Assembly: GCA_958496175.1 (NCBI GenBank)
Contig: OY292275.1
Location: forward strand, 59,535,701 to 59,599,700
Direction: 5' to 3'
Length of the DNA stretch: 64,000 nt
Source of the DNA: Sisyra terminalis
Taxonomy: Eukaryota; Arthropoda; Insecta; Neuroptera; Sisyridae
Position numbers and translations under genes: made by a program. Under the pieces are notes generated by a model. The model searched no databases. It had not been told where the DNA came from and was given only the letters and a program-made list of their open reading frames with translations. Shown here piece by piece: positions 1 to 13,754 of this stretch. Each line of letters starts with the position of its first letter. Position 1 is the stretch's first letter.

Positions 1-1130
1 TTCCAAAACAAACTACGATTAAGGGATGAAATCGACCATCAAAGTGGAAGGAGATATCGTTATACTTCATAAAAAAACCGTGGGTTAACCACTGTTGATT
101 TTTTAAACGATTCGTCAATTTTCAAAAAAAAATTTCAAGTATGCCAATCGAAAGTATAAGTGCATATGTTCATGCCTTGCCTATTTTTCCCAAAACAATA
201 TATGTTTAAGGGATGAAATCCCCTATCAAAAAGGAAGACCAAATCATTCTTCGTAAAAAAAAAAGCGGTGGGTTAACCACTGTTGGTTTTTTACGAAATA
301 ATCAAAATTCATAAAAAAATTTAAAGTATGCTAATCGAAAGTATATGTCTCTCTGTACATGCTGTGAAAATTTTTTCTAAAACAAACTACGATTAAGGGA
401 TGAAATCGACCATCAAATGGAAGGAGATATCGTTATACTTCATAAAAAAACCGTCGCTTAACCACTGTTGGTTTTTTAAACCATTCGTCAATTTTCAAAA
501 AAAAATTTCAAGTATGCCAATCGAAAGTATAAGTGCATATGTTCATGCCTTGCCTATTTTTCCCAAAACAATATATGTTTAAGGGATGAAATCCCCTATC
601 AAAAAGGAAGACCAAATCATTCTTCGTAAAAAAAAAAGCGGTGGGTTAACCACTGTTGGTTTTTTACGAAATAATCAAAATTCATAAGAAAATTTAAAGT
701 ATGCTAATCGAAAGTATACTTCTCTCTGTACTTGCTGTGAAAATTTTTTACAAAACAAACCACGATTAAGGGATGAAATCGACCATCAAAGTGGAAGGAG
801 ATATCGTTATACTTCATAAAAAAACCGTGGCTTAACCACTGTTGGTTTTTTAAACCATTCGTCAATTTTCAAAAAAAAATTTCAAGTATGCCAATCGAAA
901 GTATACGTCCATATGTACATGCCCTGCCAATTTTTCCCAAAACAAATTATGTTTAAGGGATGAAATCCACTATCAAAAAGGAAGACCAAATCATTCTTCG
1001 TCAAAAAAAAAGCGGTGGGTTAACCACTGTTGGTTTTTAACGAAAAAATCAAAATTCATAAGAAAATTTAAAGTATGCTAATCGAAAGTATACTTCTCTC
1101 TGTACATGCTGTGAAAATTTTTTCCAAAAC

Positions 1131-1317
1131 AAACTACGATTAAGGGATGAAATCGACCATCAAAGTGGAAGGAGATATCGTTATACTTCATTAAAAAACC
1201 GTGGGTTAACCACTGTTGATTTTTTAAACGATTCGTCAATTTTCCAAAAAAAATTTCAAGTATGCCAATCGAAAGTATACGTCTATATGTACATGCCCTG
1301 CTAATTTTACCCAAAAC
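1131..1317 (+). repeat. Representative type A satellite monomer
   Basis: One full 187-bp A monomer. Diagnostic A features are ATCGACCATCAAAGTGGAAG, GGAGATATCGTTATACTTCA, an A-tract followed by CCGTGGGTTAACC, ACGATTCGTCAATTTTC, and CGTCTATATGTACATGCC (CGTCCATATG in most A copies). A monomers are normally followed by a B monomer. Phase was set arbitrarily at the AAAC preceding the TACGATTAAGGG motif. Confidence 0.9.
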
Positions 1318-1504
1318 AAATAATGTTTAAGGGATGAAATCCACTATCAAAAAGGAAGACCAAATCATTCTTCGTCAAAAAAAAAGCGGTGGGTTAACCA
1401 CTGTTGGTTTTTAACGAAAAAATCAAAATTCATAAGAAAATTTAAAGTATGCTAATCGAAAGTATACTTCTCTCTGTACATGCTGTGAAAATTTTTTCCA
1501 AAAC
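1318..1504 (+). repeat. Representative type B satellite monomer
   Basis: One full 187-bp B monomer. Diagnostic B features are ATCCACTATCAAAAAGGAAG, ACCAAATCATTCTTCGTC, an A-tract followed by GCGGTGGGTTAACC, AATCAAAATTCATAAG, and CTTCTCTCTGTACATGCTG. The first-half core with GTTAAC is shared with type A, while the right half is clearly different. This is what allows A/B hybrids to be recognised. Confidence 0.9.
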
Positions 1505-1554
1505 AAACTACGATTAAGGGATGAAATCGACCATCAAAGTGGAAGGAGATATCG

Positions 1555-1660
1555 TTATACTTCATAAAAAAACCGTGGCTTAACCACTGTTGGTTTTTTA
1601 CGAAATAATCAAAATTCATAAGAAAATTTTAAGTATGCTAATCGGAAGTATATGTCTCTC
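1555..1660 (+). repeat. A/B hybrid satellite monomer
   Basis: The left half is type A (CGACCATCAAAGTGGAAGG, CCGTGGCTTAACC). At the shared GTTGGTTTTTTA it switches to type B (ACGAAATAATCAAAATTC, then ATCGGAAGTATATG). The next unit is an A monomer, so one monomer is missing from the A/B alternation. The same hybrid with the same ATCGGAAG marker recurs near 13,370, 15,797, 18,227, 22,517 and 25,319, which implies one origin followed by copying. Confidence 0.8.
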
Positions 1661-1752
1661 TGTACATGCTGTGAAAATTTTTTCCAAAACAAACTACGAT
1701 TAAGGGATGAAATCGACCATCAAAGTGGAAGGAGATATCGTTATACTTCATA

Positions 1753-1785
1753 AAAAAACCGTGGGTTAACCACTGTTGGTTTTTT
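1753..1785. other. Dyad (hairpin-capable) core of the satellite, one example
   Basis: AAAAAACC at 1753-1760 pairs with GGTTTTTT at 1778-1785. Inside it GTGG (1761-1764) pairs with CCAC (1770-1773) around a five-base GTTAA loop, leaving TGTT as a one-sided bulge. The same arrangement recurs in many A monomers. Many other A copies have GATTTTTT instead of GGTTTTTT, and B copies have GCG in place of CC, so their outer stems are weaker. The pairing is read directly from the sequence. A role in cruciform formation or protein binding is inference. Confidence 0.7.
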
Positions 1786-4700
1786 AAACCATTCGTCAAT
1801 TTTCAAAAAAAAATTTCAAGTATGCCAATCAAAAGTATACGTCCAAATGTACAAGCCCTGCCAATTTTTACCAAAACAAATTATGTTTAAGGGATGAAAT
1901 CCACTATCAAAAAGGAAGACCAAATCATTCCTCGTCAAAAAAAAAGCGGTGGGTTAACCACTGTTGGTTTTTTACGAAATAATCAAAATTCATAAGAAAA
2001 TTTTAAGTATGCTAATCGGAAGTATATGTCTCTCTGTACATGCTGTGAAAATTTTTTCCAAAACAAACTACGATTAAGGGATGAAATCGACCATCAAAGT
2101 GGAAGGAGATATCGTTATACTTCATAAAAAAACCGTGGGTTAACCACTGTTCATTTTTTAAACGATTCGTCAATTTTCAAAAAAAAATTTCAAGAATGCC
2201 AATCGAAAGTATACGTCCATATGTACATGCCCTGCCAATTTTTCCCAAAACAAATTATGTTTAAGGGATGAAATCCACTATCAAAAAGGAAGACCAAATC
2301 ATTCTTCGTCAAAAAAAAAGCGGTGGGTTAACCACTGTTGGTTTTTTAAGAAAAAATCAAAATTCATAAGAAAATTTAAAGTATGCTAATCAAAAGTATA
2401 CTTCTTTTTGTACATGCTGTGAAAATTTTTTCCAAAACAAACTACGATTAAGGGATGAAATCGACCATCAAAGTGGAAGGAGATATCGTTATACTTCATA
2501 AAAAAACCGTGGGTTAACCACTGTTGATTTTTTAAACGATTCGTCAATTTTCAAAAAAAAATTTCAAGTAATCCAATCGAAAGTATACGTCCATATGTAC
2601 ATGCCCTGCCAATTTTACCCAAAACAAATTATGTTTAAGGGATGAAATCCACTATCAAAAAGGAAGACCAAATCATTCTTCGTCAAAAAAAAAGCGGTGG
2701 GTTAACCACTATTGGTTTTTTACGAAAAAATCAAAATTCATAAGAAAATTTTAAGTATGCTAATCGAAAGTATATGTCTCTCTGTACATGCTGTGAAAAT
2801 TTTTTCCAAAACAAACCACGATTAAGGGATGAAATCGACCATCAAAGTGGAAGGAGATATCGTTATACTTCATAAAAAAACCGTGGGTTAACCACTGTTG
2901 ATTTTTTAAACGATTCGTCAATTTTCAAAAAAAAAATTCAAGTATGCCAATCGAAAGTATACGTCCATATGTACATGCCCTGCCAATTTTACCCAAAACA
3001 AATTATGTTTAAGGGATGAAATCCACTATCAAAAAGGAAGACCAAATCATTCTTCGTCAAAAAAAAAGCGGTGGGTTAACCACTGTTGGTTTTTTACGAA
3101 AAAATCAAAATTCATAAGAAAATTTTAAGTATGCTAATCGAAAGTATACTTCTCTCTGTACATGCTGTGAAATTTTTTTCCAAAACAAACTACGATTAAG
3201 GGATGAAATCGACCATCAAAGTGGAAGGAGATATCGTTATACTTCATAAAAAAACCGTGGCTTAACCACTGTTGGTTTTTTAAACCATTCGTCATTTTTA
3301 AAAAAAAAAATTCAAGTATGCCAAACAAAAGTATACGTCCATATGTACATGCCCTGCCAATTTTTCCCAAAACAAATTATGTTTAAGGGATGAAATCCAC
3401 TATCAAAAAGGAAGACCAAATCATTCTTCGTCAAAAAAAAAGCGGTGGGTTAACCACTGTTGGTTTTTTAAGAAAAAATCAAAATTCATAAGAAAATTTA
3501 AAGTATGCTAATCAAAAGTATACTTCTTTTTGTACATGCTGTGAAAATTTTTTCCAAAACAAACTACGATTAAGGGATGAAATCGACCATCAAAGTGGAA
3601 GGAGATATCGTTATACTTCATAAAAAAACCATGGGTTAACAACTGTTGGTTTTTTAAACCATTCGTCAATTTTTAAAAAAAAAAAATTCAAGTATGCCAA
3701 TCGAAAGTATACGTCCATATGTACATGCCCTGCCAATTTTACCCAAAACAAATTATGTTTAAGGGATGAAATCCACTATCAAAAAGGAAGACCAAATCAT
3801 TCTTCGTCAAAAAAAAACGGTGGGTTAACCACTATTGGTTTTTTACGAAAAAATCAAAATTCATAAGAAAATTTTAAGTATGCTAATCGAAAGTATATGT
3901 CTCTCTGTACATGCTGTGAAAATTTTTTCCAAAACAAACCACGATTAAGGGATGAAATCGACCATCAAAGTGGAAGGAGATATCGTTATACTTCATAAAA
4001 AAACCGTGGGTTAACCACTGTTCATTTTTTAAACGATTCGTCAATTTTCAAAAAAAAAATTCAAGTATGCCAATCGAAAGTATACGTCCATATGTACATG
4101 CCCTGCCAATTTTACCCAAAACAAATTATGTTTAAGGGATGAAATCCACTATCAAAAAGGAAGACCAAATCATTCTTCGTCAAAAAAAAAGCGGTGGGTT
4201 AACCACTGTTGGTTTTTTACGAAAAAATCAAAATTCATAAGAAAATTTTAAGTATGCTAATCGAAAGTATACTTCTCTCTGTACATGCTGTGAAATTTTT
4301 TTCCAAAACAAACTACGATTAAGGGATGAAATCGACCATCAAAGTGGAAGGAGATATCGTTATACTTCATAAAAAAACCGTGGCTTAACCACTGTTGGTT
4401 TTTTAAACCATTCGTCATTTTTAAAAAAAAAAATTCAAGTATGCCAATCAAAAGTATACGTCCATATGTACATGCCCTGCCAATTTTACCCAAAACAAAT
4501 TATGTTTAAGGGATGAAATCCACTATCAAAAAGGAAGACCAAATCATTCTTCGTCAAAAAAAAAGCGGTGGGTTAACCACTATTGGTTTTTTACGAAAAA
4601 ATCAAAATTCATAAGAAAATTTTAAGTATGCTAATCGAAAGTATATGTCTCTCTGTACATGCTGTGAAAATTTTTTCCAAAACAAACTACGATTAAGGGA

Positions 4701-7700
4701 TGAAATCGACCATCAAAGTGGAAGGAGATATCGTTATACTTCATAAAAAAACCGTGGGTTAACCACTGTTCATTTTTTAAACGATTCGTCAATTTTCAAA
4801 AAAAAATTTCAAGAATGCCAATCGAAAGTATACGTCCATATGTACATGCCCTGCCAATTTTACCCAAAACAAATTATGTTTAAGGGATGAAATCCACTAT
4901 CAAAAAGGAAGACCAAATCATTCTTCGTCAAAAAAAAAGCGGTGGGTTAACCACTGTTGGTTTTTTAAGAAAAAATCAAAATTCATAAGAAAATTTAAAG
5001 TATGCTAATCAAAAGTATACTTCTTTTTGTACATGCTGTGAAAATTTTTTCCAAAACAAACTACGATTAAGGGATGAAATCGACCATCAAAGTGGAAGGA
5101 GATATCGTTATACTTCATAAAAAAACCATGGGTTAACAACTGTTGGTTTTTTAAACCATTCGTCAATTTTTAAAAAAAAAAATTCAAGTATGCCAATCGA
5201 AAGTATACGTCCATATGTACATGCCCTGCCAATTTTACCCAAAACAAATTATGTTTAAGGGATGAAATCCACTATCAAAAAGGAAGACCAAATCATTCTT
5301 CGTCAAAAAAAAACGGTGGGTTAACCACTATTGGTTTTTTACGAAAAAATCAAAATTCATAAGAAAATTTTAAGTATGCTAATCGAAAGTATATGTCTCT
5401 CTGTACATGCTGTGAAAATTTTTTCCAAAACAAACCACGATTAAGGGATGAAATCGACCATCAAAGTGGAAGGAGATATCGTTATACTTCATAAAAAAAC
5501 CGTGGGTTAACCACTGTTGATTTTTTAAACGATTCGTCAATTTTCAAAAAAAAAATTCAAGTATGCCAATCGAAAGTATACGTCCATATGTACATGCCCT
5601 GCCAATTTTACCCAAAACAAATTATGTTTAAGGGATGAAATCCACTATCAAAAAGGAAGACCAAATCATTCTTCGTCAAAAAAAAAGCGGTGGGTTAACC
5701 ACTGTTGGTTTTTTACGAAAAAATCAAAATTCATAAGAAAATTTTAAGTATGCTAATCGAAAGTATACTTCTCTCTGTACATGCTGTGAAATTTTTTTCC
5801 AAAACAAACTACGATTAAGGGATGAAATCGACCATCAAAGTGGAAGGAGATATCGTTATACTTCATAAAAAAACCGTGGCTTAACCACTGTTGGTTTTTT
5901 AAACCATTCGTCATTTTTAAAAAAAAAAATTCAAGTATGCCAATCAAAAGTATACGTCCATATGTACATGCCCTGCCAATTTTTCCCAAAACAAATTATG
6001 TTTAAGGGATGAAATCCACTATCAAAAAGGAAGACCAAATCATTCTTCGTCAAAAAAAAAGCGGTGGGTTAACCACTGTTGGTTTTTTAAGAAAAAATCA
6101 AAATTCATAAGAAAATTTAAAGTATGCTAATCGAAAGTATACTTCTTTTTGTACATGCTGTGAAAATTTTTTCCAAAACAAACTACGATTAAGGGATGAA
6201 ATCGACCATCAAAGTGGAAGGAGATATCGTTATACTTCATAAAAAAACCATGGGTTAACAACTGTTGGTTTTTTAAACCATTCGTCAATTTTTAAAAAAA
6301 AAAATTCAAGTATGCCAATCGAAAGTATACGTCCATATGTACATGCCCTGCCAATTTTACCCAAAACAAATTATGTTTAAGGGATGAAATCCACTATCAA
6401 AAAGGAAGACCAAATCATTCTTCGTCAAAAAAAAAGCGGTGGGTTAACCACTGTTGGTTTTTTACGAAATAATCAAAATTCATAAGAAAATTTTAAGTAT
6501 GCTAATCGAAAGTGCATGTCTCTCTGTACATGCTGTGAAAATTTTTTCCAAAACAAACTACGATTAAGGGATGAAATCGACAATCAAAGTGGAAGGAGAT
6601 ATCGTTATACTTCATAAAAAAAACGTGGGTTAACCACTGTTGATTTTTTAAACGATTCGTCAATTTTCAAAAAAAAATTTCAAGTATGCCAATCGAAAGT
6701 ATACGTCCATATGTACATGCCCTGCCAATTTTACCCAAAACAAATTATGTTTAAGGGATGAAATCCACTATCAAAAAGGAAGACCAAATCATTCTTCGTC
6801 AAAAAAAAAGTGGTGGGTTAACCACTGTTGGTTTTTTACGAAAAAATCAAAATTCATAAGAAAATTTTAAGTATGCTAATCGAAAGTATATGTCTCTCTG
6901 TACATGCTGTGAAAATTTTTTCCAAAACAAACCACGATTAAGGGATGAAATCGACCATCAAAGTGGAAGGAGATATCGTTATACTTCATAAAAAAACCGT
7001 GGGTTAACCACTGTTGATTTTTTAAACGATTCGTCAATTTTCAAAAAAAAATTTCAAGTATGCCAATCGAAAGTATACGTCCATATGTACATGCCCTGCC
7101 AATTTTACCCAAAACAAATTATGTTTAAGGGATGAAATCCACTATCAAAAAGGAAGACCAAATCATTCTTCGTCAAAAAAAAAGCGGTGGGTTAACCACT
7201 GTTGGTTTTTTACGAAAAAATCAAAATTCATAAGAAAATTTAAAGTATGCTAATCGAAAGTATATGTCTCTCTGTACATGCTGTGAAAATTTTTTCCAAA
7301 ACAAACCACGATTAAGGGATGAAATCGACCATCAAAGTGGAAGGAGATATCGTTATACTTCATAAAAAAACCGTGGGTTAACCACTGTTCATTTTTTAAA
7401 CGATTCGTCAATTTTCAAAAAAAAATTTCAAGAATGCCAATCGAAAGTATACGTCCATATGTACATGCCCTGCCAATTTTACCCAAAACAAATTATGTTT
7501 AAGGGATGAAATCCACTATCAAAAAGGAAGACCAAATCATTCTTCGTCAAAAAAAAAGCGGTGGGTTAACCACTATTGGTTTTTTACGAAAAAATCAAAA
7601 TTCATAAGAAAATTTTAAGTATGCTAATCGAAAGTATACTTCTCTCTGTACATGCTGTGAAAATGTTTTACAAAACAAACTACGATTAAGGGATGAAATC

Positions 7701-10700
7701 GACCATCAAAGTGGAAGGAGATATCGTTATACTTCATAAAAAAACCGTGGGTTAACCACTGTTGATTTTTTAAACGATTCGTCAATTTTCAAAAAAAAAT
7801 TTCAAGAATGCCAATCGAAAGTATACGTCCATATGTACATGCCCTGCCAATTTTTCCCAAAACAAATTATGTTTAAGGGATGAAATCCACTATCAAAAAG
7901 GAAGACCAAATCATTCTTCGTCAAAAAAAAAGCGGTGGGTTAACCACTATTGGTTTTTTACGAAAAAATCAAAATTCATAAGAAAATTTTAAGTATGCTA
8001 ATCGAAAGTATACTTCTCTCTGTACATGCTGTGAAATTTTTTTCCAAAACAAACTACGATTAAGGGATGAAATCGACCATCAAAGTGGAAGGAGATATCG
8101 TTATACTTCATAAAAAAACCGTGGCTTAACCACTGTTGGTTTTTTAAACCATTCGTCATTTTTAAAAAAAAAAATTCAAGTATGCCAATCAAAAGTATAC
8201 GTCCATATGTACATGCCCTGCCAATTTTTCCCAAAACAAATTATGTTTAAGGGATGAAATCCACTATCAAAAAGGAAGACCAAATCATTCTTCGTCAAAA
8301 AAAAAGCGGTGGGTTAACCACTGTTGGTTTTTTAAGAAAAAATCAAAATTCATAAGAAAATTTAAAGTATGCTAATCGAAAGTATACTTCTTTTTGTACA
8401 TGCTGTGAAAATTTTTTCCAAAACAAACTACGATTAAGGGATGAAATCGACCATCAAAGTGGAAGGAGATATCGTTATACTTCATAAAAAAACCATGGGT
8501 TAACAACTGTTGGTTTTTTAAACCATTCGTCAATTTTTAAAAAAAAAAATTCAAGTATGCCAATCGAAAGTATACGTCCATATGTACATGCCCTGCCAAT
8601 TTTACCCAAAACAAATTATGTTTAAGGGATGAAATCCACTATCAAAAAGGAAGACCAAATCATTCTTCGTCAAAAAAAAAGCGGTGGGTTAACCACTGTT
8701 GGTTTTTTACGAAATAATCAAAATTCATAAGAAAATTTTAAGTATGCTAATCGAAAGTGCATGTCTCTCTGTACATGCTGTGAAAATTTTTTCCAAAACA
8801 AACTACGATTAAGGGATGAAATCGACCATCAAAGTGGAAGGAGATATCGTTATACTTCATAAAAAAACCGTGGGTTAACCACTGTTGATTTTTTAAACGA
8901 TTCGTCAATTTTCAAAAAAAAAATTCAAGTATGCCAATCGAAAGTATACGTCCATATGTACATGCCCTGCCAATTTTACCCAAAACAAATTATGTTTAAG
9001 GGATGAAATCCACTATCAAAAAGGAAGACCAAATCATTCTTCGTCAAAAAAAAAGCGGTGGGTTAACCACTGTTGGTTTTTTACGAAAAAATCAAAATTC
9101 ATAAGAAAATTTAAAGTATGCTAATCGAAAGTATATGTCTCTCTGTACATGCTGTGAAAATTTTTTCCAAAACAAACCACGATTAAGGGATGAAATCGAC
9201 CATCAAAGTGGAAGGAGATATCGTTATACTTCATAAAAAAACCGTGGGTTAACCACTGTTCATTTTTTAAACGATTCGTCAATTTTCAAAAAAAAATTTC
9301 AAGAATGCCAATCGAAAGTATACGTCCATATGTACATGCCCTGCCAATTTTACCCAAAACAAATTATGTTTAAGGGATGAAATCCACTATCAAAAAGGAA
9401 GACCAAATCATTCTTCGTCAAAAAAAAAGCGGTGGGTTAACCACTATTGGTTTTTTACGAAAAAATCAAAATTCATAAGAAAATTTTAAGTATGCTAATC
9501 GAAAGTATACTTCTCTCTGTACATGCTGTGAAAATGTTTTACAAAACAAACTACGATTAAGGGATGAAATCGACCATCAAAGTGGAAGGAGATATCGTTA
9601 TACTTCATAAAAAAACCGTGGGTTAACCACTGTTGATTTTTTAAACGATTCGTCAATTTTCAAAAAAAAATTTCAAGAATGCCAATCGAAAGTATACGTC
9701 CATATGTACATGCCCTGCCAATTTTTCCCAAAACAAATTATGTTTATAGGATGAAATCCACTATCAAAAAGGAAGACCAAATCATTCTTCGTCAAAAAAA
9801 AAGCGGTGGGTAAACCACTGTTGGTTTTTTAAGAAAAAATCAAAATTCATAAGAAAATTTAAAGTATGCTAATCAAAAGTATACTTCTTTTTGTACATGC
9901 TGTGAAAATTTTTTCCAAAACAAACTACGATTAAGGGATGAAATCGACCATCAAAGTGGAAGGAGATATCGTTATACTTCATAAAAAAACCATGGGTTAA
10001 CAACTGTTGGTTTTTTAAACCATTCGTCAATTTTTAAAAAAAAAAATTCAAGTATGCCAATCGAAAGTATACGTCCATATGTACATGCCCTGCCAATTTT
10101 ACCCAAAACAAATTATGTTTAAGGGATGAAATCCACTATCAAAAAGGAAGACCAAATCATTCTTCGTCAAAAAAAAAGCGGTGGGTTAACCACTATTGGT
10201 TTTTTACGAAAAAATCAAAATTCATAAGAAAATTTTAAGTATGCTAATCGAAAGTATACTTCTCTCTGTACATGCTGTGAAAATTTTTTCCAAAACAAAC
10301 TACGATTAAGGGATGAAATCGACCATCAAAGTGGAAGGAGATATCGTTATACTTCATAAAAAAACCGTGGGTTAACCACTGTTGATTTTTTAAACGATTC
10401 GTCAATTTTCAAAAAAAAAATTCAAGTATGCCAATCGAAAGTATACGTCCATATGTACATGCCCTGCCAATTTTACCCAAAACAAATTATGTTTAAGGGA
10501 TGAAATCCACTATCAAAAAGGAAGACCAAATCATTCTTCGTCAAAAAAAAAGCGGTGGGTTAACCACTGTTGGTTTTTTACGAAAAAATCAAAATTCATA
10601 AGAAAATTTTAAGTATGCTAATCGAAAGTATACTTCTCTCTGTACATGCTGTGAAATTTTTTTCCAAAACAAACTACGATTAAGGGATGAAATCGACCAT

Positions 10701-12266
10701 CAAAGTGGAAGGAGATATCGTTATACTTCATAAAAAAACCGTGGCTTAACCACTGTTGGTTGTTTAAACCATTCGTCATTTTTAAAAAAAAAAATTCAAG
10801 TATGCCAATCAAAAGTATACGTCCATATGTACATGCCCTGCCAATTTTTCCCAAAACAAATTATGTTTAAGGGATGAAATCCACTATCAAAAAGGAAGAC
10901 CAAATCATTCTTCGTCAAAAAAAAAGCGGTGGGTTAACCACTGTTGGTTTTTTACGAAATAATCAAAATTCATAAAAAAATTTAAAGTATGCTAATCGAA
11001 AGTATATGTCTCTCTGTACATGCTGTGAAAATTTTTTCTAAAACAAACTACGATTAAGGGATGAAATCGACCATCAAAGTGGAAGGAGATATCGTTATAC
11101 TTCATAAAAAAACCGTGGCTTAACCACTGTTGGTTTTTTAAACCATTCGTCAATTTTTAAAAAAAAAAATTCAAGTATGCCAATCGAAAGTATACGTCCA
11201 TATGTACATGCCCTGCCAATTTTACCCAAAACAAATTATGTTTAAGGGATGAAATCCACTATCAAAAAGGAAGACCAAATCATTCTTCGTCAAAAAAAAA
11301 GCGGTGGGTTAACCACTATTGGTTTTTTACGAAAAAATCAAAATTCATAAGAAAATTTTAAGTATGCTAATCGAAAGTATACTTCTCTCTGTACATGCTG
11401 TGAAAATTTTTTCCAAAACAAACTACGATTAAGGGATGAAATCGACCATCAAAGTGGAAGGAGATATCGTTATACTTCATAAAAAAACCGTGGGTTAACC
11501 ACTGTTGATTTTTTAAACGATTCGTCAATTTTCAAAAAAAAAATTCAAGTATGCCAATCGAAAGTATACGTCCATATGTACATGCCCTGCCAATTTTACC
11601 CAAAACAAGTTATGTTTAAGGGATGAAATCCACTATCAAAAAGGAAGACCAAATCATTCTTCGTCAAAAAAAAAGCGGTGGGTTAACCACTGTTGGTTTT
11701 TTACGAAAAAATCAAAATTCATAAGAAAATTTTAAGTATGCTAATCGAAAGTATACTTCTCTCTGTACATGCTGTGAAATTTTTTTCCAAAACAAACTAC
11801 GATTAAGGGATGAAATCGACCATCAAAGTGGAAGGAGATATCGTTATACTTCATAAAAAAACCGTGGCTTAACCACTGTTGGTTGTTTAACCCATTCGTC
11901 ATTTTTAAAAAAAAAAATTCAAGTATGCCAATCAAAAGTATACGTCCATATGTACATGCCCTGCCAATTTTTCCCAAAACAAATTATGTTTAAGGGATGA
12001 AATCCACTATCAAAAAGGAAGACCAAATCATTCTTCGTCAAAAAAAAAGCGGTGGGTTAACCACTGTTGGTTTTTTACGAAATAATCAAAATTCATAAGA
12101 AAATTTTAAGTATGCTAATCGAAAGTGCATGTCTCTCTGTACATGCTGTGAAAATTTTTTCCAAAACAAACTACGATTAAGGGATGAAATCGACCATCAA
12201 AGTGGAAGGAGATATCGTTATACTTCATAAATAACCGTGGGTTAACCACTGTTGATTTTTTAAACG

Positions 12267-13754
12267 ATTCGTCAATTTTCAAAAAAAAATTTCAAGTATG
12301 CCAATCGAAAGTATAAGTGCATATGTTCATGCCTTGCCTATTTTTCCCAAAACAATATATGTTTAAGGGATGAAATCCCCTATCAAAAAGGAAGACCAAA
12401 TCATTCTTCGTAAAAAAAAAAGCGGTGGGTTAACCACTGTTGGTTTTTTACGAAATAATCAAAATTCATAAGAAAATTTAAAGTATGCTAATCGAAAGTA
12501 TACTTCTCTCTGTACTTGCTGTGAAAATTTTTTACAAAACAAACCACGATTAAGGGATGAAATCGACCATCAAAGTGGAAGGAGATATCGTTATACTTCA
12601 TAAAAAAACCGTGGCTTAACCACTGTTGGTTTTTTAAACCATTCGTCAATTTTCAAAAAAAAATTTCAAGTATGCCAATCGAAAGTATACGTCCATATGT
12701 ACATGCCCTGCCAATTTTTCCCAAAACAAATTATGTTTAAGGGATGAAATCCACTATCAAAAAGGAAGACCAAATCATTCTTCGTCAAAAAAAAAGCGGT
12801 GGGTTAACCACTGTTGGTTTTTAACGAAAAAATCAAAATTCATAAGAAAATTTAAAGTATGCTAATCGAAAGTATACTTATCTCTGTACATGCTGTGAAA
12901 ATTTTTTCCAAAACAAACTACGATTAAGGGATGAAATCGACCATCAAAGTGGAAGGAGATATCGTTATACTTCATTAAAAAACCGTGGGTTAACCACTGT
13001 TGATTTTTTAAACGATTCGTCAATTTTCCAAAAAAAATTTCAAGTATGCCAATCGAAAGTATACGTCTATATGTACATGCCCTGCTAATTTTACCCAAAA
13101 CAAATAATGTTTAAGGGATGAAATCCACTATCAAAAAGGAAGACCAAATCATTCTTCGTCAAAAAAAAAGCGGTGGGTTAACCACTGTTGGTTTTTAACG
13201 AAAAAATCAAAATTCATAAGAAAATTTAAAGTATGCTAATCGAAAGTATACTTCTCTCTGTACATGCTGTGAAAATTTTTTCCAAAACAAACTACGATTA
13301 AGGGATGAAATCGACCATCAAAGTGGAAGGAGATATCGTTATACTTCATAAAAAAACCGTGGCTTAACCACTGTTGGTTTTTTACGAAATAATCAAAATT
13401 CATAAGAAAATTTTAAGTATGCTAATCGGAAGTATATGTCTCTCTGTACATGCTGTGAAAATTTTTTCCAAAACAAACTACGATTAAGGGATGAAATCGA
13501 CCATCAAAGTGGAAGGAGATATCGTTATACTTCATAAAAAAACCGTGGGTTAACCACTGTTGGTTTTTTAAACCATTCGTCAATTTTCAAAAAAAAATTT
13601 CAAGTATGCCAATCAAAAGTATACGTCCAAATGTACAAGCCCTGCCAATTTTTACCAAAACAAATTATGTTTAAGGGATGAAATCCACTATCAAAAAGGA
13701 AGACCAAATCATTCCTCGTCAAAAAAAAAGCGGTGGGTTAACCACTGTTGGTTT
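12267..13754 (+). repeat. Second copy of the 483-1970 satellite segment
   Basis: This matches 483-1,970 at a constant shift of 11,784 bp, sharing the same private variants and the same A/B hybrid monomer at about 13,370. It marks the boundary between the block with TGAAATTTTTTTCC-type monomers (about 2-12 kb) and the block to the right. Confidence 0.85.

Larger units (their letters stand above)
483..1970 (+). repeat. Satellite segment duplicated at 12,267-13,754 (shift 11,784 bp)
   Basis: Rare variants occur in the same order in both segments: GTATAAGTGCATATGTTCATG, then CTGTACTTGCTGTGAAAATT, the TTAAAAAACCGTGGG variant, the A/B hybrid monomer, and TTTTTACCAAAACAAATT. The shift is 11,784 bp, equal to 63 monomers. 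Few differences are visible, for example CTTCTCTCTG against CTTATCTCTG at about 1,090/12,878. The match breaks at about 1,975/13,759. Confidence 0.85.

Noticed and set aside
1360..1400. CENP-B box in the B monomer (TTCTTCGTC, A-tract, GCGGTGGG)
   Set aside because: TTCG and CGG are present, but the spacing is about 12 bases instead of the 7-base gap expected in nTTCGnnnnAnnCGGGn, and the final GGG does not fit.
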